From Terriglobia bacterium (GTDB lineage: Bacteria; Acidobacteriota; Terriglobia; Terriglobales; Acidobacteriaceae): 64,000 bases of DNA. Positions 45,092 through 53,943 of the stretch are shown here, one piece after another (within the stretch, counting starts at the first letter, position 1; each line of letters begins with the position of its first letter). A model generated the notes under the pieces. That model worked only from the letters and a program-made list of their open reading frames with translations. It ran no database searches and was not told the DNA's origin. Location: the NCBI GenBank assembly GCA_020073215.1, contig JAIQFO010000018.1:1-64000 (forward strand), in the 5' to 3' direction. The position numbers were made by a program, and so were the translations under genes.

Positions 45092-45107
45092 TGGTCAAAA
45101 CTGCTCA
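45092..45107. promoter_or_regulatory. palindromic operator TGGTCAAAACTGCTCA
   Basis: Perfect TGNNCA-N4-TGNNCA match, 116 bp upstream of the Gln-rich gene (minus strand). Confidence 0.6.
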
Positions 45108-45234
45108 GTGCAGTAAGGAAGTGATCGAAGCGAGGAAATCCGTCAAAGCCAGAAAGAAAGGGCGCGGGCCCAATCGGTGGACCCGCTCCGATAGTAGTTA
45201 AGTTGGGTGCGCTTCCCGACCACACCCAATGCCG

Positions 45235-45459
45235 CTAAAGTGTGAAGCTGAGTGCAATGTTGACGCCGGGATACGTCGGGTTGCACAGGTAATACACGCC
45301 GTTGATCTCGACAACAAAGACATCTTGCGTGTAGAGCCAGTTGGTCGGCCACGGGTCAACGAATCCGAACCAATAGCAACCGTAATGGAAGCGGTTATCC
45401 CTGCTGTAATTCTTTACTCTGCTCGACAAATGGGACCCGGACGAGCGAGACAAGTTCAA
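45235..45459 (-). pseudogene. truncated paralogue of the Gln-rich protein C-terminal domain
   Basis: The translation RFHYGCYWFGFVDPWPTNW ... VEINGVYYLCNPTYPGVNIALSF aligns throughout with the C-terminal domain of the neighbour at 44233 (RFQYQGYWISLVDPWPEYW ... VDNGYYLFNRRYPNVGIAIS). The signal peptide and Gln-rich region are absent, and the first 20 residues are unrelated. An incomplete palindrome half (TGGTCAATTAAG) at 45497 resembles the operator. Likely a decayed duplicate. Confidence 0.6.
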
Positions 45460-45686
45460 GACTCAAAGACCAGAAGAAAAAACTTGGGTTAAATTTTGGT
45501 CAATTAAGCGCCGAACACATAAAACCGTGGTCTGTGACGCAGAGACCAAGCTAAGCGAATCAATGAGATAGCACTTCCGTGGTTGTTTCGGGACCGGGGG
45601 GCGGAGGTTCGGAGCCTTAGCCCATCGAAGTCCGATGCACCTCACTACGTGGCGCGTTGAAGAAGCTAGGAATGCGACTCAAACGT

Positions 45687-47424
45687 TCATTCACTGACGC
45701 GAAATGAAGGGTCCAGAACTACTGCTGCCAAAGAGATTCGAAGCGCGGTGTAATGCTGAGCAATTCCCTCCAAGGAATTGGTGAGCATTACATCGCCATT
45801 CCCTTGGAACAGGCTGACGTCCCCGGTTACCTCGAAGACAGAACCGTCCGGTGTTTGCTTCGGTGTGAGGACGAGCTTGGTGATGCGCTTCCGTAGTTGC
45901 TCGCGGGCTATCGCGGGGTCGCCCGCCAGAATCTTCACGAACTCTTGGGACTTGCGTTCGAAGAACTCGCGTATCTCTTCAATCGTGAACACGGGCACCT
46001 TCGGCGCCGAGCCAGCATTCCGAAGACGCTCGATTTGGACGATGCGAGCTTCCACGGAAGCAAGCCTCGCGGACAGAGCAGGCGAAAAGCCATGCTTCGC
46101 GATTGCGTCAACGAGATTGTGCTGCTCTTTCTTGAGAGTGGCGTGTTCATCTTTCAAGTGGGAGTCTTGCGATGCCGCTTCGCGGGCGCGCCTCGTGTCC
46201 GTATCCAGAGTCGCCTTGAGTTGGGTGCGGAAGGATTGGACGCGCTCTTCCTCCAGCCGCGGGTCAAGTAGGTTCGCGGAGAGGGCAGCTAGAAGTTGCT
46301 GCTCCAGTTTTCGTTGCGGGATGGTCACACTGTTCTTGCAGACGCCACGGCGGCGGTGATTGGGGCATCCGTAGCGCGCGTTCGGAGCCTGGCCGGAGAC
46401 GATTACTATATTCGCGCTGCACAGCCCGCATTCGAGCAAACTGCTGAACAAGTAAAGGCGGCTCGTCTTCGTCCGGTTCATTCCGCCAAGCCGCTTCGGA
46501 CCGTACTTCTCTCGCACACGACGGTTCTGCTCCCGGGCTGCCTGCCAGAGTTCGTGGGACACGATGCGCAACTCCGGCACCTCGACACGCACCCACTCGG
46601 ACTCCAGTCGGGGACGTTGTTCCGTCTTGCCGGTCTCGCGATTCCGGACCGTCTGCGTGCGATTCCATACCACAACGCCGCGGTACTTCTCGTTGAGCAG
46701 CATCTCGCGAATTGCCGAGGGGCACCACGCACGTATCTTCCCCTTGTGAGGTGCTTGCGGAGAGAGGATGCCCTCTGCGTTTAGAGTCTTGGCAATGTCG
46801 GCATAACTCGCTCCCGCGGCGTACATTTCAAAGATGCGAACGATAACCGCCTTCTCTTCGGGGATAATCTGCTGCAAAACTCCTATAACAGCGGGACGAC
46901 CATACTCGCCGCGGCGGTTTGGGTCTTCCACAGGAACGTTTCTATATCCGTAGCACTTGCCGCCGGGTACATAACCATTAAGAACGCGCCCGCGCTGACC
47001 GCGATGAACCTTATCGCGCAGTCCGAATACGTACTGTTCATTCATCATCCCGTGGAGGGTGAAGATCTGCCGGAATCCGGGTTGACGCGAATCCAGCCCT
47101 TGCGCGGCAAAGTAGAGGGAGACACCGTAGTTATCAAGAACGTCAGTCACCTTCAGTACGTCGGGCAAATATCGACCTAGGCGGGAACTGTCATCAATCA
47201 AAATGATGTCGAACGGTCGTGGGGCGGTCTTCGCCAGTCGGATAAGGTCATTGAGACCGTCCCTTCCGACCATGCTCTGTCCGGTGATCCCGGAATCTGC
47301 CCGGATGAAATCGTCGAGCACCGTCCAGCCCTTCTGTCCAGCGACAGCGCGACATTGACGAATCTGGTCGTCATTGGACGTCGGACGCTGCAGGTCGGAC
47401 GAGTAGCGCGCGTAGACGGCGCAT
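45687..47424 (-). CDS. large serine recombinase, frameshifted at its start
   Basis: From the stop at 45687 the frame encodes an N-terminal resolvase domain, recombinase domain and zinc beta-ribbon (LLECGLCSANIVIV ... YGCPNHRRRGVCKN), about 578 residues. Although a GTG at 47321 could start it, the same frame continues upstream to AVYARYSSDLQRPTSNDDQI with the catalytic Ser, so the functional start is near 47424. There an ATG (ATGCGC) is one frame away from AVYARYSS, and the in-frame region has no start codon. One extra base would give MR-AVYARYSS. It is therefore a frameshift mutation, a sequencing error or an unusual start. Mediates integration or excision between att sites. Confidence 0.8.
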
Positions 47425-47479
47425 CGCCCTTGCGGCTGCCCAGACGGTTGGCTCGGATTGGAAGACTTGTGTGGCGTAA

Positions 47480-47785
47480 CTATCGTTCGCGGCGGGAAGC
47501 TGCACCGCGACCTCCTCTAATAAGTGGTTTTGGTATTGGGTTTTCGTAGTTCACTGACATTGGCGGCTGCTTCAGTTCGATCCCGCGCTCTCGTAGGAAT
47601 TCCTGGACCAGGCGTGGAACCAGCCATTCGTGAGTAACCGAACGCAATGCTGCAAGGTCCGGCGGTCCGGCGGGGATCTCAAGCCTGCTATCGGTTGCGC
47701 GCTTCCCTGCCGCACCGGCGGCGTCACCGCGAGCCGGGACCCGCTTCGCCTTGATCAAATCGGTAGCTGTTCTTTCCTCTTTCAT
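47480..47785 (-). CDS. small basic protein upstream of serine recombinase
   Basis: 101 residues behind AAGGAGA. Lys/Arg/Ala-rich N-terminus, then a helical segment VTHEWLVPRLVQEFLRERG. The C-terminus (IPKPLIRGGRGAASRRER) overlaps the expected 5' region of the recombinase gene, where an AGGAGGT is located. Possibly a recombination directionality or accessory factor; no family known to me. Confidence 0.55.
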   Translation of the reverse strand: MKEERTATDLIKAKRVPARGDAAGAAGKRATDSRLEIPAGPPDLAALRSVTHEWLVPRLVQEFLRERGIELKQPPMSVNYENPIPKPLIRGGRGAASRRER

Positions 47786-47993
47786 TCTTATTTCTCCTTC
47801 AAGCTTTCCATCTGCCTCTCACAACCCATCGCGTGCGCGCACAACTCCAGTTCTTAACCCGGAGGGTGGGCATGAATATCACGGGGCCCTGGGAAGACAG
47901 CTGTAATTCAGGTACGCAACTCGATAGCGAATGGGACCCGCCGGTGCGAATATATCCTTAGGTTCACGATGACCTTTGCCTCCCCAGTCGTGG

Positions 47994-48494
47994 CTAGGCA
48001 TGTTCCCCTCCTTCGTCTATGAGACCCTCAAAAAGCTGGCAAGCCAGCTCTTCATCCACACTGAGCTTTAGTTGCGAGGAGTCGAACTTCTCCGGTGCGC
48101 CGTCAGATTCAGCGAAGATTCGCTTGTCTCGCTCAATGGCTTCAATAAAGGTGCGAAGGTTTACCGCGGCAGCCAGCAGCTGGCGATAGAGCTTCTCGTT
48201 TACCGCTTTGATCGGCTTGAAGCAGCACTCGCCGATAAGCAACTTGCTGACGTCTGGGGAATACGGCAGAGAAGGATCTTGGACCACCTTCAGCAGGTAG
48301 CAGAGCCGGATGCGCTTGCGACACAATTCGCATGTAGTCTCAGACTCATGCCCTGCGTCGTAGCATTGCCCCTTGTACAGGAACCGAGCTGCATCCACCG
48401 ACTGCCACGTGTCTTCGCCCTGGGGTCGACTGGAGCTCCGCACTCTCTTGTTGGATCGCGGCCGGACTTTCTTGAGATTGATTTGATCAGTCAT
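47994..48494 (-). CDS. small protein with putative zinc-binding cysteines
   Basis: 166 residues. Basic N-terminus (KKVRPRSNKRVRSSSRPQG), then CELCRKRIRLCYLL and LLIGECCFKPI, a four- to six-cysteine set that may bind zinc, then a helical C-terminus. No family recognised. Probably part of the island's DNA-processing cargo because of neighbours. Confidence 0.55.
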   Translation of the reverse strand: MTDQINLKKVRPRSNKRVRSSSRPQGEDTWQSVDAARFLYKGQCYDAGHESETTCELCRKRIRLCYLLKVVQDPSLPYSPDVSKLLIGECCFKPIKAVNEKLYRQLLAAAVNLRTFIEAIERDKRIFAESDGAPEKFDSSQLKLSVDEELACQLFEGLIDEGGEHA

Positions 48495-48557
48495 AATGTC
48501 CTCGCTCCTTTTCCTCTTCTTTATAGGCGCAACCGTTGGCGGTGGTGATCGAAGGGA

Positions 48558-48575
48558 GGCGCCCTTGCGGGCGCC
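48558..48575. other. 7-bp GC-rich hairpin after DUF2130 gene
   Basis: GGCGCCC ttgc GGGCGCC forms a perfect stem just beyond the stop of the DUF2130 gene (minus strand), without a T-run. Possibly a weak terminator. Confidence 0.35.
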
Positions 48576-48593
48576 ATCCCGCCAATCACACGT

Positions 48594-49895
48594 TTAGTCA
48601 CCGTCTACCTCCGATCCATCGGACGGCTCCAAGTCCATGCCTTCACCGAGCTGCGGGATCTGCAGTCCGTGGAGCTCCGGCATGGAACGGCCGGCGAGTC
48701 CCTGGAGATCGCCGTACATTCCCGCGGTCCCATTCATCAGCATTTCCAGGCGCCGCGCGCGTTTCGCCCAATGCTTCGTCAAGGCACGCTTCTCAGCTTC
48801 GAGGTCGTCTTGCATAGAGACGCAGGCTTCGACGATCGCAGAGACGCGATTGCGGAAAAGTGGACCGATGAGGTACTCATACAGGCGTTCCATCTTTCCG
48901 TCTTTACCTTGCGTGACAACTTTCGCCATCGCTGCCTCAACGAGTGCGTGACGCAGCGCTTTGGCTAAGGGCAACGTGCAACGCATCGCCGCCACCCACA
49001 CGCCCTCCAGGCGATCGAAGGTATCGACGCCTTTAGGCATGGTGGTGGTGACAATTGCACCGACATGAGCGCCCACGAGTCGTTGGTCTTCACGGTTCTT
49101 GATGAGCCACTCGTTGCTCCAGCTGCGCGTGCGCTTGCTTTCCCACAGAATCGTGCCGCACTGCAGCCCATTGGGACCGACGACTTTGTGCACAACGTCG
49201 CCGCCGTTGCGCCCCTTGGGGACCGGCTCGATCTGGTCAGCCGGGAAGGCGGCCCGCAACATGGCTTCGAGTTCCAGTTCCAGGACCTCCCCTTGGAGCT
49301 GCGAGTTCTGCTCGCCTTTGCGGCGCAGTTCCTCGACCTGCGTCTTCATGTCGGAGATCAGCTTGTCCTTTTCTGCCAGCTTCAGCAGATAGGTTTGCTC
49401 TTCTTCTTTCTGAGTAGCCTCGCGGATGCGCAGGCGCTCGGCTTGGAGACGGCGTTCGATCTCCAATTCCAGGCGCTGTTTTTCCTCTTCGAGGGTGCGG
49501 CGTTCTTTGCGCAAGGCGAGTTCAGCGTTTTCTGCCTTAGCGAGCTTGGCTTGCTTGTCAGCCAGCTCCTGCTCGACAGCGAGCAGCCGGTCGGCGTAAG
49601 CGTCCGCGGCTTTCTTCTCGGCAGCTTTTGCCAGAACGTCGCGTTCCGCGCGGAGCTTCTGTTCAACCGCGGCGTCGATTTCGCCATAGCGAACATCTAA
49701 CTCGCGCTTCAGGTCCTCCAGCGCCTTGCGGCGCTGGGAAAGATCCTGTTCATGCTTATTCAGCGCGCTGGCACGTTCCTGTGTCTCGCGCTGAATCTTG
49801 GCACGTTCGGCGGCAATAAGTGGTTGGGCAAGAGTTTCCGTGAGAGGAAACTCGACATTACAGCTTGGGCAAGTAATAGTGGTCTCGTGCAACAT
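48594..49895 (-). CDS. DUF2130 family protein, coiled coil plus nuclease-like domain
   Basis: 433 residues. N-terminal zinc-ribbon-like CPSC, a long coiled coil (about residues 30-200, Glu/Lys/Arg/Ala-rich), then a domain with LEAMLRAAFPADQIEPVPKG, GGDVVHKV and GTILWESKRTRSWSNEWL (ExK), followed by VGAHVGAIVTTTMPKGVD. This is the DUF2130 pattern, distantly RmuC-like, with PD-(D/E)XK features. Probably acts on DNA, role unproven. Codon use and context fit a mobile island. Confidence 0.8.
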   Translation of the reverse strand: MLHETTITCPSCNVEFPLTETLAQPLIAAERAKIQRETQERASALNKHEQDLSQRRKALEDLKRELDVRYGEIDAAVEQKLRAERDVLAKAAEKKAADAYADRLLAVEQELADKQAKLAKAENAELALRKERRTLEEEKQRLELEIERRLQAERLRIREATQKEEEQTYLLKLAEKDKLISDMKTQVEELRRKGEQNSQLQGEVLELELEAMLRAAFPADQIEPVPKGRNGGDVVHKVVGPNGLQCGTILWESKRTRSWSNEWLIKNREDQRLVGAHVGAIVTTTMPKGVDTFDRLEGVWVAAMRCTLPLAKALRHALVEAAMAKVVTQGKDGKMERLYEYLIGPLFRNRVSAIVEACVSMQDDLEAEKRALTKHWAKRARRLEMLMNGTAGMYGDLQGLAGRSMPELHGLQIPQLGEGMDLEPSDGSEVDGD

Positions 49896-50004
49896 AGCAG
49901 CCTCCTTTGGCTTTGGTTGGGGCTGCCTATTGCACCGGACCGCCGATTGGCGGACAATAACGTAGAGCTGTATTCCGGGCTCTAGACAGCCTGGTTTATG
50001 GTTA

Positions 50005-50026
50005 GCCCCGCGTTAGCGCGCGGGGC
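50005..50026. other. 8-bp hairpin between exonuclease and DUF2130 genes
   Basis: GCCCCGCG (50005-50012) and CGCGGGGC (50019-50026) pair perfectly. The plus side is followed by CTTTATTT. Both flanking genes are minus strand, so it could end the upstream exonuclease transcript. Confidence 0.5.
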
Positions 50027-50041
50027 GCTTTATTTCAGAGC

Positions 50042-50728
50042 TTATGTAAGACTCACCTCCGCGACTGGGTTTACAATCGGTTCCATTACGGAAGTTGTGA
50101 ACAGCTGCTCTTCATCAAGAGCAAGCTGTCTCGGCTCCTGGTACGTCAACCGGCAAAACACGCGATAAGTGAGTTGCACGTCTTCACGGCAATACTTCTT
50201 TATGCTGTCGATGTCGCGTTCTGCCCACCAACGGGCGACGTTCGTGCCCTCGCCGGTTTTTCTGCCACAACCAAGAGCTGAGCCTAGCGCATCGAGCGTG
50301 ACGCCTTTCTTGTTGCCGCTCCAGTTGGTCCACAGCTGCAACGTGTCGATTACATCCGCCGTGTAGTACCGGCGCGTGTCCAATGTGCGGCTAGGCTGAA
50401 TGCCCAAAATCCAGCTGCGCTGCTGCAGGAAGCGAATGTCAAAATCCAGAACGTTGTGACCGACAACTACGTCGCCTGGTCTCAAGGCGTCCCAAAAGCC
50501 GGTGATGATGCAAGCCTCGTCTTCACCAGCGAACGTGATCTCCTTCGCCGCCTTGCCGTCATCTTCCAGCATTCCGACGCAGACCACGCGACCGGTCATC
50601 GCATCCAGCGCACCCTTCTCATCACTCGGGTCCAGCGCCACCGTCTCGATGTCGAGGACCACGGTGCGGCGGTCCTCCGAAGCTTGGGTGCCGCCAACTT
50701 GCTGGTTTGATTTTCGCTTGTAGTCCAT
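50042..50728 (-). CDS. 3'-5' exonuclease, PolB-like DEDD family
   Basis: 228 residues. Exonuclease motifs: VVLDIETVAL (Exo I), VVGHNVLDFD (Exo II) and IKKYCREDVQLTYR (Exo III, Tyr type), the ribonuclease-H-fold DEDD pattern of predicted PolB-like exonucleases. ATG 50728 is chosen because a TATACT sequence at 50751-50756 could be a -10 element, placing transcription start near ATG 50749. The plus-strand gene at 50901 diverges from it. Likely a DNA repair or phage-defence accessory gene. Confidence 0.75.
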   Translation of the reverse strand: MDYKRKSNQQVGGTQASEDRRTVVLDIETVALDPSDEKGALDAMTGRVVCVGMLEDDGKAAKEITFAGEDEACIITGFWDALRPGDVVVGHNVLDFDIRFLQQRSWILGIQPSRTLDTRRYYTADVIDTLQLWTNWSGNKKGVTLDALGSALGCGRKTGEGTNVARWWAERDIDSIKKYCREDVQLTYRVFCRLTYQEPRQLALDEEQLFTTSVMEPIVNPVAEVSLT

Positions 50729-50900
50729 AACGTTTTCCCCTTCGGCCATAGTATACAGCGGTGAATTGAAAATCGTCTAGAAATTGGCTAGTTTTCCAAT
50801 AAATCTTTGGTAACAATAGGCAAGTGATTGATAATAAATAGGTTATGTTGTCTTGTATAATACCTACAGATACTCTATAGTATGCACAGGAGTATGCAAT

Positions 50901-51989
50901 ATGCGTTTACGCAAGACCATCCGACTCAACGGCACCGACTACCAGATCGACTCTGAGAAAATCGTCCGGCTCGCCTCTCGTCTCGAACCGAAGGGCATCG
51001 ACAAATATTGGACCAAGATCCAGGGCCGCCGATTTCCTCCTAAACAAATCGTGTCTGAGTTGCTTGGTGTTCCGCTCGTGGACTTCACGACCATGGACGC
51101 GAGCCGCATCCTGAGCGCGGTTGGACTCCAGGTGCAATCGGCGAACGACAAACCTGAGCCGGCCAGAACTCAATCCGAAACGTTGCTGCCAGAATACTTC
51201 CGGGCCCACGGGTTGACCGACATTGAAGTTGAGCCAGCTATCGAGAACAGCAACAATCGGCCCGATTACCGGTTGCGTGCGGATGGTACCGAGGTGCTGC
51301 TGGAAGTTGAGGATTTCAGTGCGAAACCTGAAGACCTTCGCGTCCGCGGTGGTACCTATAACCCGTATGGTCCAGTCCGAGAAACAATCAGTGCCGCACG
51401 AAGGAAATTCAAGGATATGGAGGAGCACTGCTGTTGCCTAGTTCTGCAGAACCAGGAGAAGCTGCGGATCGGCCTCAACTGGCAGATCGTCATCGGAGCG
51501 ATGCTCAGCGACCTCGGGCCCCCCCTCTCCGCGAGCACTATCACTGGAAAGGGTGAAATCTCGAAGACAGAGCACTTTGCTCAGGGAGACGGAGGGACTA
51601 CCGAGCATATGGCGATTGCACCGGAGAACACGATCGTCAGCGCAATAATCGTGGTCGAACGATACGCGATTGGCGAAAAACGATTTCGCCTTTTCGTGCA
51701 CGAACGGGAGCAGGAGTTGGGACGAGAACTTAGTGTTGGAGAATGTCTGCAGTCAGTAGAACAGTCGGCGGGCACCGAGCGTGAGCTCTCATTGAACCAA
51801 ATACGAGTTCGAGTTCACGAGAATCCGTACGCGAGAGTTCCCCTCGATCGTCGCTTGTTCCGTGGACCGTTCGATGAGCGGTATGGTGTGGTTGAGGACC
51901 CGAATCGATGGGGCCAAATTTATGCGGGCCGAGGTGTCGCCGAGTTTGAGAGACAATCGGCGGCAGCCAAGCTCCTCAGCAGATCATAA
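50901..51989 (+). CDS. protein with SCNV-type N-terminus and PD-(D/E)XK-like core, unknown
   Basis: 362 residues from ATG behind AGGAG. N-terminal segment (LNGTDYQIDSEKIVRLA, WTKIQGRRFPPKQIVSELLGVP) resembles a specificity or sensing domain found in restriction-like proteins. The middle has RPDYRLRADGTEVLLEVEDF, a D...ExE arrangement close to, but not the same as, a D...ExK nuclease site. Further parts (IAPENTIVSAIIVVERYAI, RVHENPYARVPL) look like an MrcB/DUF-type fold. Function uncertain. A TATAAT lies about 50 bp upstream of the start. Confidence 0.5.
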   Translation: MRLRKTIRLNGTDYQIDSEKIVRLASRLEPKGIDKYWTKIQGRRFPPKQIVSELLGVPLVDFTTMDASRILSAVGLQVQSANDKPEPARTQSETLLPEYFRAHGLTDIEVEPAIENSNNRPDYRLRADGTEVLLEVEDFSAKPEDLRVRGGTYNPYGPVRETISAARRKFKDMEEHCCCLVLQNQEKLRIGLNWQIVIGAMLSDLGPPLSASTITGKGEISKTEHFAQGDGGTTEHMAIAPENTIVSAIIVVERYAIGEKRFRLFVHEREQELGRELSVGECLQSVEQSAGTERELSLNQIRVRVHENPYARVPLDRRLFRGPFDERYGVVEDPNRWGQIYAGRGVAEFERQSAAAKLLSRS

Positions 51990-52030
51990 TTGTCGCTACG
52001 GAAATTGAGCTGGGTCAGTATTCATTCACT

Positions 52031-53443
52031 TTACCGATCGATGCTGGCGTCGCAGAATTTTATTCCGGCCGAATCCTGCGCAGTGTAGTTGCGACTTGTT
52101 TCCGCGAATCTCCTGTCCAGGCCCGTTAGCGCGACTTTGATATCCGTGTAGGATGGCCCGTCATGCAAGAGCCTTATCGCCTCGGCCAGAACAACAGTAG
52201 CTGCAGTCGCTCCGACGAACGGAACTGCGACGGACTTGCCTGCCAGCTCCGCCCGTCCGCACTCGTCATTGGCCAGCTGCGCGTAAGCAGGGTTTTCCCT
52301 CGCAAGACGTTCCCGCTTTTCGCGCCGCCTAGTTTCTTCCGCCGGCGTGAGATCGGGCCACAACTCCTCTGCCGTGCGAGGATTCGGGAGCGTATGGAAA
52401 CTGATCGTCTCAAAGTTGTCTTTGTCGCCGCCGAGGCCGCTTTCCATCACGCGTGCAAACCCCGCCGTAGCAAGATCGCGGCGGGCGGGATTTGAATCGA
52501 AACCGCAGAGCGCCAGCCGCGGCTCGGTCTGCGGCGGCGCGGTACGGCAGCGGAAATTGGAATCAAAAGGCCGTTCGACCAGCCTGGTCCTGAAGCCGCG
52601 TTCCTCCATCCATTTGCTGCATATCCGCGTCTTGAGCTGGCCTTCATCCTTCGGGGTGAAAATCATCCCCGTTTCGACGTTTTCCGGCTCAACCTTGTCA
52701 AAATCGTTGAGATAGATTTCACTTGCGTTCCACTGCGCGTAAGGAAGCGCCGCTAGCCCCCATAGATAGGAGTTGCCGAGGTGACCGAGACCGAGGACCC
52801 AAAGGTCACGCGGCAGAACCTCCACCGGCACGCCAAGTGCAGCGGGATCGCTGATGGGAAGATCGGGCCGCCAGAGGGAAAGCCCGACTGCGCGTCGTCC
52901 AGCCTCGATGCTGAGTTCCGCGAAGACGAGGAACATTTCGGAAATCGCTAGCGCGCCGGCGAGGACGCCCGAAAGAGCGCAATATTGCCTCTGCGGGAGC
53001 GGATCGACACTCGCCGCCGGTCCGACCTTCACGATCCACCCGTCAAAGGTGACGCGAAGCGCACCTCGAACAGCGGCCGCATTCCCGAATAGCAGTGCAG
53101 GGCCCTCAATTTCAGATTTGGCCGCGGCGCACAGGCTGTTCGGGCCAACGATGTCTGCGAGGGCCGAACCGAGTGTGCATGCGAGCGAAGGCCACACCAG
53201 AAGGCGCGCATCGGCAACATCGCGCTCCAGCACGACCCTGACCGCGCCTGGAAAGCAGCGCGCCGCGATATTGGTGGCCGTGAGCACAGCCAGTTGCAAT
53301 GTTCGGGATTGTTCAACATCCGTCCCGCATCGGAGAGTGATCCCGAAGCGCTCTCGCCGCGCGAGCGCCTCCTGTGTGGACAATGCGCTGCTGTCGACGA
53401 GCAGCTTCGAGATGCGGGAGAGCGTGATGCTGGAAACGTCCAT
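52031..53443 (-). CDS. E1-like (ThiF-type) ubiquitin-activating enzyme
   Basis: 470 residues. An N-terminal region of about 210 residues precedes the Rossmann adenylation domain: LWVLGLGHLGNSYLWGL (GxGxxG at 218-223), EIYLNDFDKVEPENVETGMI (acidic loop), LALCGFDSNPARRDL and DECGRAELAGKSVAVPFVGA, with Cys395 as the candidate thioester cysteine. C-terminal helix AEAIRLLHDG. Starts 3 bp past the JAMM gene stop (TGAATATG), so coupled. Predicted to adenylate the C-terminus of the Ubl from 54431 and load it on E1. A 621-residue frame that starts inside the JAMM gene is spurious. Confidence 0.85.
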   Translation of the reverse strand: MDVSSITLSRISKLLVDSSALSTQEALARRERFGITLRCGTDVEQSRTLQLAVLTATNIAARCFPGAVRVVLERDVADARLLVWPSLACTLGSALADIVGPNSLCAAAKSEIEGPALLFGNAAAVRGALRVTFDGWIVKVGPAASVDPLPQRQYCALSGVLAGALAISEMFLVFAELSIEAGRRAVGLSLWRPDLPISDPAALGVPVEVLPRDLWVLGLGHLGNSYLWGLAALPYAQWNASEIYLNDFDKVEPENVETGMIFTPKDEGQLKTRICSKWMEERGFRTRLVERPFDSNFRCRTAPPQTEPRLALCGFDSNPARRDLATAGFARVMESGLGGDKDNFETISFHTLPNPRTAEELWPDLTPAEETRRREKRERLARENPAYAQLANDECGRAELAGKSVAVPFVGATAATVVLAEAIRLLHDGPSYTDIKVALTGLDRRFAETSRNYTAQDSAGIKFCDASIDR

Positions 53444-53445
53444 AT

Positions 53446-53943
53446 TCACCAGAGCGTCAAACTTACGCGGTGTTTCCCGCGAGATAAGGGATGGCTGCGC
53501 CATTCGAAATTGCCGAGATACTCGTGTATGCCGGCCCCGTCGAGCGACCACCACGAGGTATTCCCGAAATTGGGAACGATAATTGCGGTATGGTCCTGCA
53601 CCGGGATCATCGGGTTTCGCTTGTCGATGGGGCTCTGTCCGACATTCCGCCCCGGATGAGTGTGCACGTCGGCAACAACACGCAGCTTGTTCTTCCTGCA
53701 ATGCCCCCATAGCGCCGCGTGGCCGACCGCGTGAAAAGCGATGGCGCCTCCCTGATAAGCATTCGGATCGAGATCGTCGTAGCAGATGAACGCGGTGACA
53801 TGATCGGAAGGGCCGTCCTGCGGTGCCAACAGAAAGGCGCCGCTCTCCCTTTCTCCCATTCCACGCAGCCGCAGCTGAATGACTATTCGGCGCCAAAGCC
53901 AGATCGGAATGCGGATCGAGTTCCGAGCAGGATCAGAGGCCAA
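53446..53943 (-). CDS. JAMM/MPN metalloprotease (deubiquitinase-like)
   Basis: 165 residues from TTG. MPN+ motif: Glu33 in ERESGAFLL, then ADVHTHPGRNVGQSPID with H94, H96, S104 and D107, complete for zinc-dependent isopeptidase activity. Predicted to process or remove the Ubl made by this operon. The TTG start overlaps the end of the E2-like gene by 11 bp. Another start is not evident. Third gene of the Ubl-E2-JAB-E1 unit. Confidence 0.85.
   Translation of the reverse strand: MASDPARNSIRIPIWLWRRIVIQLRLRGMGERESGAFLLAPQDGPSDHVTAFICYDDLDPNAYQGGAIAFHAVGHAALWGHCRKNKLRVVADVHTHPGRNVGQSPIDKRNPMIPVQDHTAIIVPNFGNTSWWSLDGAGIHEYLGNFEWRSHPLSRGKHRVSLTLW

Noticed and set aside
45019-45225. 68-residue minus-strand ORF
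   Set aside because: Proline/Gly/Phe-rich translation, no ribosome site, and it spans the operator at 45092.
52031-53896. 621-residue version of the E1 protein
   Set aside because: The first 151 residues are the wrong frame of the JAMM gene (Arg/Ser/Cys-rich). The start after the JAMM stop fits better.
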